From Paralvinella palmiformis (taxonomy: Eukaryota > Annelida > Polychaeta > Terebellida > Alvinellidae): DNA of 64,000 nt. Position 1 is the stretch's first letter; every line of letters starts with the position of its first letter. The stretch lies in contig JAODUP010001137.1 of the NCBI GenBank assembly GCA_025642065.1, forward strand, positions 1 to 64,000, in the 5' to 3' direction. Positions 46,561 to 60,300 of the stretch are shown here, piece by piece. The notes beneath the pieces are model-generated. The model saw only the letters and a program-made list of their open reading frames with translations, was not told the origin of the DNA and ran no database searches. A program made the translations under genes and the position numbers.

Positions 46561-49500
46561 TTTATTCACACATATACAAAAATATATACATTCAGCACGG
46601 ATAAATGCAATGATAGAAAAGGCAGATGAATTTAATATGTGGCTCTATCAGTAAACTGCACAAACAATAACAGGCTATTTATGTGCGGTGTCATCTCCAT
46701 CTGTGACACAGAATGATCTAATAATAAAACCTGAGCTAGCAGCCATTTGTGTGAAACAGCAATCTGTCTATTCCTGTCTCCTGATTTTACTCTACCTGCT
46801 ACACATGCTGTTTTTGTAATACTATTTCTAATTAGTTTAATGCAATAATTGATGATAAACACTGCATTTCACAAAAGGGGAAATAATTTAGTGAATGGAG
46901 TGATTTCATTTAACTTCTACAGCTTAGGTTTACGTGTATAATGCTGAAAACACGAATTCAGTTATACCATTTTTGAAAGGAATGGGGGTGGAATCCCCAA
47001 TCTACTCCCTAAATCAATATGCCTCCTTTACCTGAACAACTTGAGCAATTTCATCTGGATATAATCATTGCACCACATGATTAAGTATGATATATGTTTA
47101 GACTTAAACTCTACCCTAGTATTAGAATGTTATATTATTTAGTTCAGAGATTAGAGTATCTGCTGATTTTTGAACATTAATTGAAATTATATGCTGCCCT
47201 GAATGAACAGGACATAGTCATCTCACTAGATGTTGCAAAGTGATAGAATTCAGCATTAAAATGGGAAATCAAGAATAAATATAAGGAAATCAGCCTTCAA
47301 GTACCTACAGAGCAAAGCAATACCACAATACAAGCTATTTAGATAGTATTATTCAACTGCATAACATTCCAGTATTTCATGGACAATCAACAAGAACACG
47401 ACATACAAAAAACAGGACAACATACAAGTGTAATAACATATTGACGAGCGGACTAGAAATAAATGACAACAGATTAGGGAGCAATAATCTTCAAAAGTGA
47501 GTCGCATACAAATTATCATCTCCACCAGTATCCCTCCAGAACAATGATGGAAGATCCCGAAACAACAGCAAGAAATAAAAACTAGCCTAAGATCAGATGT
47601 TCTGTACAGATTGTGATGGTACTAACTGCTCAAGACAAGAAATGAAACGTACTGATAAAACAAAAAATATAACAGGAATGCACAATTTGAGAGATGAGAG
47701 CTTTTAAACATCCCATAATCAGATGGTAATATCATGATTTAGTGGTTGAAAGAACAACAGACTGATGTTGCATCCAGATATTTTTAAGCCAATTCATGCA
47801 TGAATGTAGATATAGTAATAAACTGCTTCCCACCTAGATGGTGGTTGTGAATGTGTTTAAAAAGAATTTACCCTGTGTGTGTGTATGTGACAGAGAATAA
47901 ACCCCTGCTAATTCATATCTAACCAGTGTTTGATGCATGTATTTCTCACATGTCAAAAAACGAAAATTGAAAACCATAATCAATCTGTTTTTAACAAATG
48001 CACTGATAAGCAATTTACATCACATCGCTACATCATGGATCTCAAAATATTCCTGTACAATCCCACTGCATATGACATATTGTATTAAGGTGAAAGAACA
48101 GTGTATCAGAGTCATTACTTCAAATGAAGATAATCAGTTCAATCAACCGAAGAATCATTTACGTAACATTGATTGATTGACATAGAAAATATCTAATGCC
48201 TAAAAGATACAGGATTCCTAGAAAAACTATTGGAAAACACGCCAATTATTTTGTGTCCTGTATGATTACTGTGGTCATTTACTAGCCTTAATTTATGAAA
48301 GCAAGAAATAACTACAAATTTAAAATTCATTATTTCATTATTTAAACTTATATAGTGGATATCGACTTTATATGTTGTCCAAAAAAGTGGGAAATATTAC
48401 ACATTAAGTGCTATTGCATTGTAAATTTAATACAATGAGATGGGATAAATATACAACTGATGTAAACTGAACCTGCTTCAGAATCCAGATTATCTGTACA
48501 TGGTTTACTTAATGACCACTGAACAACCTATATACTCCTGTAAGGAACATCTACTGCAGCATAAAGCCATAACTCGTATGATCTTAGACTGCAAATAAAG
48601 AAATAGCTCCAAATAAGACCTTTAAGCACAAGGTATGGAAGTCATGTAGACAGTGAAATGGCAAAATGAGTGCCAATTACCAGCACCAAATTTATGTCAT
48701 TTCCTGATTAGAGTAACAAAACTGACATACTGTCATAGGTCTAAAAGAAATAACCAATTAATGAGAAACAAGATTACCAATTATTATTTGTAAAAATTTG
48801 ACATTTTGAATTTAAGAATTTTCAACACAATGTGTGACATAGAGAAAATAACTAAAAGGAAAAAACAGTCCATGATAGAAACATAACAACATTACCACCT
48901 ACTTAATAACATAGACCAGAGAGAATCACATCAGTGGTGATGAATAACAACTGATGGTATACAGTGGAAGATGCAGACGAAACACTAAACAGGTAATAAT
49001 TATTGTAGTTATTCTGGACGGACATACACATGGTCAGAAGTGAGAACGGTGAACATGTGATGAACACAGAACAATTTAGCAATTAGCACTGCATTGGGGC
49101 ATCAACATCAGTCAATTCTAAGATTTGTTTTTACATAATACTTTGGCTGGTGCAGCATCCTTATTGGTACTACCGGTGCTAAAGATGAGTATATCACACA
49201 AACGTATCAATCACTAGGTGTATAAATATCTAATAAGTTATCTATGGAACGTGATTAACCATATCCATCAGTGGCAAGTGTTTCTCATTAAAGAAACAAT
49301 ACAAAACAGAAACATACTAAAGATAACTTATACCATAAATATCTTAAAATATAACATAATCATGTACAGGTAACACAGTAATAACAAGTAGGTAATGATC
49401 TACATCAGTCAGATAATAAGTCTAATTTAATAGCACCTGGAACAATGAGCATCTTTAACTAACTGTAATTCAAATCAGTGCTACACATGGCAATGATGAC

Positions 49501-51053
49501 CAGGCAATGGAAATTATAAAGGAAACGAAAATCACACCAGATCAGCCTTTTTTATGGGAAATACAACATGAATCTGTTAAGTTTACATTGTTTCGGCTAG
49601 GTTCTACATTGATTTAAAGCTCAATACAATATAGTGGTATTACAGCAACTACTGTTAAAATATTCAGCCACCATTTCTGATACTTGTTAGAGTAGGGGGA
49701 TACAAGGGTGCAATTGGGAGATTGTATTTTGTTAGAAAATACCCCTTATTAGACTAGCATAATTACAGTTGCACAGCTTAAATGATTTTGGAAGTAATGG
49801 TACAATCAGACACAACATCATTTCACACTGAACTTAATATGGAAGTAAATGATGATAATATTCACACATAATTAGAAAGTCCGATATTGAAGGGAATCTG
49901 ATTTTAATTGATAGGGTTAGCCTTAATCAAGAAATCAATATTGTCAAGAAAGACAAACATAGATATTTTGACTTTGTCAATATAAAGAAAAATATTTCAC
50001 TTCGATAGATTGTTCTCATTGGAATTTGCAAGAGCTACCCAATACTGATTTAGTAAGAGTATTTCACAAAGACCAAATATCCAACCTTAACATCATTCTT
50101 TAAAGACTTTAATGTCAGATTCTTTGGCTTTTCCCCCCTATTTTGACTCCCTTTTAATCGAGTTACTGCAGCCAGCCCTAGTGAAAATATAATTCTGAAC
50201 TTTGAAAATAAAACAACTTCTCTATTGAAAAGAGTAATTTAATATCAGCACACTAATTGTTGGAGCTTAAGTGTCTAATGCACCCATGCTATCAATGCAT
50301 GCTCTCGTTCAAATTAATCAATTCCAAGAAAGCACTCCTACAACAGATAAAACTTCCAGGCCCTCGCACAACAAATTTTCTTTCTTTGGAGATTTAAGCA
50401 CAGATAGATGCAACAGCCTCCCTAATTATTTAACAAAAATACTCAAAACCAACATTTGTACTTTATTTATGAATCCATTTTCCTCAAATTAAAGGTTATC
50501 CAATGATGACATCGCAATTAACCTTTTGTTCATTAATATAGTTGTTACAGTAAATCACATCTCCCAATGCAATCCAGTCTCCCGAACTGAAACTATTTCC
50601 AATAAAGTTCACTAGATGGGACTTTAGCTTGGAAGATAATTCATTATCCAACTCAAATGTTAAGAAGATTTCTGCATGATTTGCTAACAATATCACAACC
50701 AATACAACTAGTAATACAATTAAGCCTTTAACCAAAAATATATACTATTAATAATGCCTGATTTCCACTCGGCTTAAAAAAAACCAAGCTTTGTATCATC
50801 TCTGTTCACCTCTTGGAAAACATTTAACTGTGATAATCTTTCATACCATCAACTTTTTAACCACACTTAAAGTGTGCTGCATCATTTTACTATTTAAAAA
50901 AAAACTTAAACATGAAAGGAACTTGATAAAGCTCTAGTAGAAATATTGACCTGGTGAAACTTCCCACTAATAATTTCATAAATAATAATTAATCACAAAA
51001 AATTAAACAAACTGGTTACTTCTCTAAAGTAGCAATTACCTTCATAATGTCCG

Positions 51054-51094
<41 letters not shown>

Positions 51095-51379
51095 ATGATA
51101 ACTGTCTCCATTTATAAATGAGGTTAAATAATAATCAGCAGTCAAAGAAATCAACTAAAATACATATATGTATCATCAGGACAATAAACAACTAACAGCT
51201 GTAGGATGGTTGATAATGAAGCACTATCTTAAGAAACATATATTCAGCTTCAGCCAAGAAATTGAAGTGTTATTGAAGGCTGTAGAAATACTATGTTACC
51301 CAAGTATGATATGAAGAAAACGGTTGTAAAAATGAAATATGATCTGTATAGCTTGTGGACAGGCATCTGTGGCAATGGG
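46561..51379 (-). other. Possible long STYX 3' UTR
   Basis: From the STYX stop at 51380 down to an AATAAA on - (46561-46566, read as TTTATT on +) there are 4.8 kb with no gene and hardly any mobile element, unlike every other large gap here. The only simple repeat of note is a TA/GA run near 51055-51095. A long 3' UTR is one reading; plain spacer is the other. Confidence 0.3.
51055..51095. repeat. TA then GA microsatellite
   Basis: A TA run joined directly to GAGAGAGAGAGAGA. Confidence 0.9.
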
Positions 51380-54300
51380 TCAAGAATCAGCCGACATCTC
51401 TACATCTCCATGATCATTCTCTTCTTCTGTGTGCTTCCTTTTCAACACACCTGTCACAGAAACAGAACAATATGACAATATGACTTATTTCTACTACAAG
51501 CAGATTCAATACAAGAAGATATAGAGATGAACCCTGTTTGTCATCACCTCAAATGGTCTTTTGAGACAGTTTCTTGACCTAAACTAGCAGTCACTGAAAT
51601 GTTTTAATAGATAACTACCATGTATCAATATTCTGTTCATATATGAGAGATCATGAAGTCAGGGAACCATATGTATGAATGCTTTGTTTGGCCCCAGCAC
51701 GGTTCACACTTATGACATATGGCCAAAGGATTATCTCCCCCCTCCAAGGGAAACATCCCAAAACACAGGAATCACTGGGACTCAAACCCTAACCCAAAGA
51801 TTTGCAGTGCAGAACTCTACTGATTGTGTTGTTCAGGCCCCCTAGTCAAGCATGTTAGATCTGTACATCCATTTGTTTTCAATATATAACAGGATGAATG
51901 AACTGCTTCATCCAGAAAGAACCACTACTGACCTAATACTGAGAGTCAATAGTGAGACCAGCAGTAACACTTCATGGGAATAATATGGCTTACGTGTGCT
52001 AGCACTAAATCCTATGTCATTTTCAATATGTACACTAGCTATGTTTGATACATGATCTTATACAGGCATATTTTTATACACTATAAGTTGCTATATTATC
52101 TGAAAGGGGATAAACTATATTAAAGACATTCAACAAGTAAATGTTAACCATCGTTCTTCTAGATTTAGATAATAAAAATAATTTTTATTACAATTATGCT
52201 AGTCACTGTCAGTAAGACAGAGTAAAATAACTGAGACATATTTCAATATATGTAATTGTGTGAGAAACAAATCCTGATTAAAATCATTAACTTACCAGTA
52301 ATCTGAGAAGACTGGCCACCTTCTAGTGTGTGTCTAGCCTTGTAGATTGGTTCATATTCCTATAATAAGGATGTTACAAGACATAAAGTGACAAACTCAT
52401 AGCACATAACAGACAAAAATAACAATTTCAAGGTTACTATCATCTTATAACACAATATAACGTTTAGATCCCAGATGTGATACAATCTATTAACAATTAA
52501 AAATGAGTAAGTGAGTAATAATTTGTTTAGATCTAGCACTGATGACACCCGAGACATATGACATTGGGACTACACTCTAAGGAAGAGATGATTAGATCAA
52601 ACAGCCAACAGACACGGGTGATCCTAGATTTTAATTCCACAATCTGAATGTTTGTAGTACAGTGTACTACTAGCTGTGTCATTGGAGGATGCAAACATAA
52701 CTAAATATTACATTTATAATTCGTACTTGTTAAATAACTAATTTAAAATATATTAAAAGTTTCTTAATATATTTTTTAAATAATGATAGATGCAATATAT
52801 TGATATGCATCATTTGAAGTTTCATACCCCTGCTGATAATTATCAGACTTGATTTTAGTCAACAGTCATTTTAAATGGTAAATTAAATAAGCATTACCAT
52901 GTATACTCATGTACAAGTCAACCTCGTAAAAGGCGATTTGATTTGTAACTGCTTTAAAATGAACTGCATTGAACCTGAGTATAAGACGACTTTTATCATT
53001 TATCAATTGTTCGTTTTCTCACTCCCCATCTTTAGCATTATGCCAAATTCCTACGACACATTTGTGCTTGTGCCAATATGTACCTGTAGTGATTTGTACA
53101 TGTGGCGTGTAGTTGAGTTATTGTTTAATCAGGTATTCGAAAAAGGAAATAAAGTCTACTTTTGCCTCGCAGTTCTTGATGGGTTTTTGCCATTTAAAGT
53201 TTGTCCCATCAAAATATAAAATTGGAGCACCTCACATTGGATGTTAGCATGGTCCCATATGACCTAGTGGTTAATTAACTTGTTCAAAGCTACTGTTGTT
53301 TCTTATGGAAAATGACATGTGATATAATTGTGCCAGCAGTAATTGTCTATAAAACAGGATATTTCAGTATGCCATTGATGTTCATTTCTTTTTTCCAAAT
53401 AAATATCTACTCCCAAATATTTAACAGCATAAAACCTTTTTAATATTTACATAATGCTAACTGTTTGGAAGTTAACAAAATTTGAGTCTGATCTGATTAA
53501 ATTTCCCTCTCCAGTTCCGCAGCTGGTTATCAACCACAATTCTAGGATGGAATTGACCCGATGGCTGTTCTTAATTAAATAAAAATATCTTATCTCTGTC
53601 ATAAATAATAACAAATGGATCTTACCATTAGCTGATTGGCAAAGCTCTCATTAGGACTGATACAAAATCTTCTCTGCTGCACATGCTGCAGGGCACATCT
53701 ATAACAATGTAAAAGATTCAAGTCAGTTAAACTAATGACTCAACAGCACATGTATTACTAGTACTGATACATTACATAAACATATTAGTTTAGTGTTGAA
53801 ATATGTAATACATTATGAAGTCATGCCATGTTTAATCTCTTCATTCTAGTTTTCTATATTTAATATAAACGTAAACAAGATGGAAATTTATTAAATACAT
53901 ATTATGCCATTTATTAAATACATCATGAATGATTTCTTCTGCACCATATATGACATTAACCAAGTTTTATATGCAATAGTTATTATGTACAGCTACATCA
54001 TATTAACAATATGTTTTGTTTAGCTTAAACTAGCAATGACGGATGATTAGCAATTTTGGCTCTGCCTATTTGGTACCATGCTAAATGCTCCCAATTCAGT
54101 ACCTAATATCATTGATTAGTAAAGGTGTTTTATACATGTTTGTCATATCAATGGATAAATTATGAGCTGTATTTTAATCATGTGGAAAATTTATTTTATT
54201 TTGCAATCTCAGTTGCCACAATTGCCAAACGAAAAAATCAAAATAGGCTGAAAACAGACACTGTAACTGTATTTCTATGCCACTTTGTGCAGACGTGTTA

Positions 54301-57300
54301 CAGTCATCTCACGGAAGATAACATGCCAAATCCTGTTGTTTTAGAATGTCAAGGTCTCGCTGATTATATAAATATCAATTTTGTTTGGATGTTTCAACAT
54401 TTAGCTTATTTTAGGGTATAGCAATCGCGGCTGAATTGGCAAATAATGATAATCTGTTCGATATATTAGTGAAAATATCGAAATTTACCATTGGAGAAAG
54501 TTCAAGAAAGTTATAAGTTAATACTTTAATCACTTTTAAATACATATATCACGAAATGAAGCAATTATTGCCCAGCACATTTGTATGCATCCCTTGTTAT
54601 GATCTAATGGTTTTTGCAGAAAAATTGCAGTGTTCTCAAAATCTTATATTATCGCTCACTCACATATTCCAGTTTATAGCAGTGTAGTCATATACAAATG
54701 CAAATATATTAATTATACATATAATAAATTATTATTTAGTATGTTGTTCATATATATCACTTCACATTATCATACATTAATTAATAGTGGATTGTGTTTA
54801 GAAAATATTGAAAAAACTTCTACAAAAAAGTCATTACCTGCATCTCAATAATAATGCCTATTTCAATAATTACAATCTGATTTTAAATTTTGGAATACAG
54901 TTTATACCTATCAAAGACTATGAATCTCATGATCAAGAGATAATTGTATAGATCTAATGGTAATTTTGTACTCCAGTTTTGTTTAATTGAACTGTTGCAA
55001 TGATTGTTTGATGACATCTTTGTCTTTCAAGTTTTATGTTGGTTCAAACATTATTGTTGCCTGTTTTGCATTTCTACATTATTTGATATATGTTTCCATA
55101 ATTGTATACACTTTGGATCATTTCATTTGACAGTCTACATTGTTAATTTATTTTCTGGGACTTTACAAAGTTTGGTGTGTGTTCATCGTGTTGGAGGTTA
55201 TTATGCTTCATTTGTGTTTATCTGTGTTTACATTTATTTGTCTTGTTAAGTTTATATGCAGATACACAACTTGTTATTAAATATTATTACCATAACCATG
55301 ACATATACTTCTTTCACCAATGTGTTACTTAGTGAAAGACCTTTCTGGTGATATATAGATTGTATGATTTATCTGAAAATGAAAATCATCCGTCATTGCT
55401 ACTTAAAAAGATTTTGTCAAAACACATATCTTATAAAAGCTACTACTGTCTTCAGATATGACCATTAGTTAAGGTGACAAATTGAATGTGATCCACTGTG
55501 TTCATTATAGCTATGCAGTTAGCACTATGCAGTTGTCACAGACACACACACACTAATTTCTGACACCAATTAACACTTACTTATAAGAGATGCCATACTT
55601 CTCCATTATGTAAGCTATCACCAGGGCTGCACTGTTAAAATAAATTGAATTATGTTGTATGCTGGTAATATCAGATAACAGTAATGGAGTGGAAAGATTA
55701 ATTCTATACAAAAACTATAATAGTTATTATTTAATTTGAAACAACTGATATTATAATATTCCAAATTTTGTTAAGTCCATAAACAGACACCAACTACTAA
55801 ATGCCAACCATGCAGGGCATGTCACTGTCTGAGAAAACCAAAATGCCTAATTGTTACCAATATGCACAAAAGTGTGGAAGCAAAGATGAAGCATGATATC
55901 TATTATATAAATGTATTTGTCATTATGTCTACCTTCATAAACCAGGACACTTATAGCATTCTACACATAGTGGAAAGTTACAACTTCTTATTGTGAATCC
56001 ACACTAACAATTACAAATAGATATATACATTTACAAAATATACTTATACGTAAAAACATTTAACTTCAAAATATTGACTATTTAGTTCATTTCTGACAAA
56101 TAATCACAATTTATTCCTTCAAAAATAACAAGGAGAGATTTTTTAAAACAACTTAATTCTATGTCACCATGACAAAAAATATTAACAGCCAAAATATACT
56201 CTATATCTCCCAATTATACATATGTTTCATCCACTTGGAATTCCTCTCTCTGGAATTTGTCCATTGGGAATGACACCAAAAAGACAGTGTAAAAGCAAAT
56301 ATCTGGGTATACTATACACCCAAATCTACTCTGCACATCCCATAATAAGCAACTGCTAAAGAAACCATGATGATGGGTAAATATTAAATCCATAGAACTA
56401 AAATAATGCAATAAATTAATAAATCCTTTACTAACTCCTCATTTATTACAAATTATTCCTTACAAATGAAGCTACATGAAAGCTGTCATTAATCCCTGAA
56501 AATAAATTATTGCACAGATTTAACATTTAGCCTCCTGAAGTTTCCTACAAACAGAGTAAACCTTATCCCACTGAAAAACTAATGTTCAGACCAACCTTCT
56601 GGATATGCCTGCATTTCCATGAATTAGTGCTTTACCTAAAATAAAAGAAAAAAAGCTAAATGCACATTCCAAAATATACTAAGTATGTGCTAAAATTGTA
56701 TCAGGTTGCCTATTACTAAACTGAACTTCAGAAATAACTAACCTCCATTGTTAAGGCAATTGTCAACAAATTCCTTCACCTGAAAAATAGCATGTTATTG
56801 ATCAGACACAGATGAATACAATATAACGACATCAATTTATTGAAGGATAACTCAAACCATAATGATCACTACATCTTAGAATGTATCTGTTAATCAAACT
56901 TTTACCTTTGGAAAGTGTTGTATGATATTTTCTGTCCACAGGTCTGCAATATTCAATATCAGATATCTGGAAATATAAACTTTTCATTTTAATGACTGCA
57001 GAAATACTCGCCTGAAACCAACTCTAAGAAAAAAGCTGTTGAGTCTGTCAAAATACTGATTCATTCATCTATCCAGCGACTAATAATATTGCAAATTTAT
57101 AGATCAGTTCAAACACCATGTGGCTTTGTTTACAAACAAAGTTGTTGTCAAGACCAAGTTAATTTTACTCCTTTGCCTCAGACTGAGCTTATCATCTGTT
57201 TACAGAAGAGTTGTTCAAGTCTCAGTGTGATGAAAAATAATATATGAACCACTCACTAGCTAGTCTATAACCTGTACGACAATATACAAATACATATATG

Positions 57301-60300
57301 TGGTATAATAATACATATTTAATTAATATATCTTAACAACAAATGTTCCTAACAGCGTTTACACTGGGGCCATATACAGGGTTCATACACATTTTGACAT
57401 CTCCGATTCCAGGATTTTCCAGGACCTTCCAATGTCAAATTCAAGGACCTTTTCAATGAATTCACAAAGTCTTAACATGCAAAACATACACCCATATTTT
57501 GGAAGTGTAATTACTGAATTCCTGTATGCTTATGATTAGAAATATAGATCTACATGACCAAATTCCAGGATTTTCAAGGACCTCTACAAAAATTCCAGGA
57601 GTTTCTAGGCCTGGAATCCTAATTTTCAAATTCCAGGACTTTCCAGGTTTTCAAGGACCTGTGCGAACCCTGATGTAGCAATAGAAAACAGGAGTGTTAC
57701 TGGTTATACAATCCTGGGTTAACTAACTACTCCATGAGTGAGCATGCACTTTGTTTAGGTTTGGTCACACGTGGGAAATATTATTAACAGCAGGGTTGGC
57801 AGGTTTCTCCCCATCACGGTAAAAAGCATAGTAATTACCCAGTTGCTGATGGTATGGCAGAAATACTTTTGAAGAAAGTTGCAATGAAAATACCCAACTA
57901 ATAGAGACTTTAACAGTTTAAAACCAATATACATATGAATAAGTTATTTAATTACAAAACTGTTGCACATGGCAGATACTTATTGAAAGTGTTCGTCAAT
58001 AATTCATCACATTTAACATTGTGAGATAAAAGATGATTTATTTCTTGTACCTGTGTAGTGATATACATTATAATGCTGAATAAATTTGATAATGACTGCT
58101 TTGTTATGCAACACTTTCAGGTCAATACAACACTATCAAATACTCAATCAACTATGAGGAGGGTGATGGTGTGTCTAGTCATGCTTGAATACTCCTGGTA
58201 GCATCATGTAGTCTGTAGTAATAACTACATGTATGTATAACTGTGAAGAGATGCTGCTGTGTAATAACAATCACATGTTCTAATAACACAATTTTTATAC
58301 AGTGCTATGTGCCAAATGTGATATAATAAACCAAATAAATCTTAGATATTTGCTACTTTTCTGAAAACTGTTTTCTTAAACAGATGAATAAATTAATTGT
58401 ACCCCAGTACAAATGTACTCTGGTTTACATGTTGTTATAGTCCTGCAACTTAAAATAAACACATCTGGGAGTTTCTCTCCATATCTCCCCACTTTCTGCC
58501 CGACAGAAAGGTATTTCTCCACGTGGCAGAGGAGAAATACCTTTCTGCCAGGAAGAAAACCAACCCTGACTAAAAGGCAGCTTCCTTAGGTAAACATGGT
58601 CATCCTACAAACATGGCTAAACCACATCTGGAGGTTTACTATATTGTTTAAATTTTCTCCTTGCCCCAAATAATTGGTCAAATACACTTGGGTCTCTGAA
58701 ACAACAAAATATTACCATGGATTCACCCATCAAAAGTATTGATTTCTCTTTACAAACATTACAGTATATAGTTGGTCCAAACAGCCTTGTATCTTACTGA
58801 AATACCTAAAGGAAACTATACAATGAAAAATGTAACACAAGGTGTCTACCAAGCTCTCAGATTTACGTAAATGAACAAAATAATGTGTCAGTTAGAAGGT
58901 TGATGGCTAAACCAGAGCATCTGTGACCTTACTTGAGATTGATACATGATCATTGTGTTAGCTGATTTTGTGGTGATTATTATTGCTGGATTTTGGGTTA
59001 CTTTTACAAGCATCACACATTTAAGTCATGTTATCTAAGGGTGAACTATGCCCTTAAGCAACCTTGATTCATAGGATATTGTATGCCCTACTGTAACAAT
59101 TTCTTGTTTAGTTATCTGTATAAGAAAATATGAAATTAATAGTGGTGATTTTTGAGAAAAGTAGTTTTCTTTTAGCAAGTAATAAAACAAAATACAACCC
59201 ATGCTGTTTATTATTGACTATTCTAAATCAAAAACTTTAAATTTGTCAAAATTTATTATCCTCCAAATTACCATGAGAAAGAAGTCAAATCATGGCACAT
59301 TTTGTCAAAAACTCAATTGTCAATGAGTATGCATATGCTTATAATCTAACTATTATGCAATTTCTGTCTATCTTGATGCATAAAAGTAATTTGTAGCAGA
59401 CAGATGCCACACAAATACATGGACACTAATCTTATACTAAAGTCAACAGCATTCTGGCACACCATAGAGTAAACACATCCTTTCAGAACCATCTGGAATT
59501 GGGTTTCAAATGAGATTATCCTGTGGATCGCTTACGTCATATGAAGGATTGCTGCTTCAAAACTGGCACATATACTGTATATATTTGTATATAAGTCACA
59601 CTTTTTATACCCCGAAATCGACACCAAAATCGAGTGCGTCTTATATGCTGGTCAGACTAAAAGGGAAGATAACAGTTGGCATAATTTAGGAGAAAATACA
59701 ATAATATTGTTTTTCAACCTTAATAATGAATATATGAACAATAAACAAATTTTCTCTGTTGTCTTTCAAAATCAAACTTAAAGGGATGGTCCATCTTCAT
59801 TTCAAATTTTGAGGACTAATACAGCTACACTCACAAATATTAAAAATAATGTAAAAATTTGTAAACGATCACCAACATATTAAATAATCCAGTTTAAAGT
59901 GCTGATTAATCGACTTTTAATGGCCTATGAGCACTGCTATTTTGAAGCTAGACACTGACAGGAAGCTCCTGAATGCTAATGTCACTTCAGTCGACCTGAA
60001 ATCTGTACAGCCCATACAATAGCATGTAAACAAGTGTGAGCAAAGAATTATTCCAGAACTAAACGTCATTATCTTGTTAAAACTACGTCATGAATGATAC
60101 ACAACCATATCATTTTGAGCCGGAAGGAACCTTAGAAGAGGAAGATGGTTAAAAATGGCTGAGATATTAATGCTCAAAAGTAGCTGTAATCTGAGTCAGT
60201 CTAGAGAGCACCCAGGTGACATCAGAGCATTTCAGTTTTCTCCTTCCCGCCTTCAAATCTGGCTTCCGGTGCAGCCGTATTGGTGGCCCTCCAGTAATTT

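Noticed and set aside
50496..50735. Minus-strand 79-codon frame with a hydrophobic N-terminal segment
   Set aside because: No homology, no splice or promoter support, and hydrophobic runs are expected from AT-rich DNA.
52883..53010. Possible ends of a pogo-like element (TATACTCATG, GAGTATAAGACGAC)
   Set aside because: Only short words match and no transposase or paired end was found, so it was not listed as an element.
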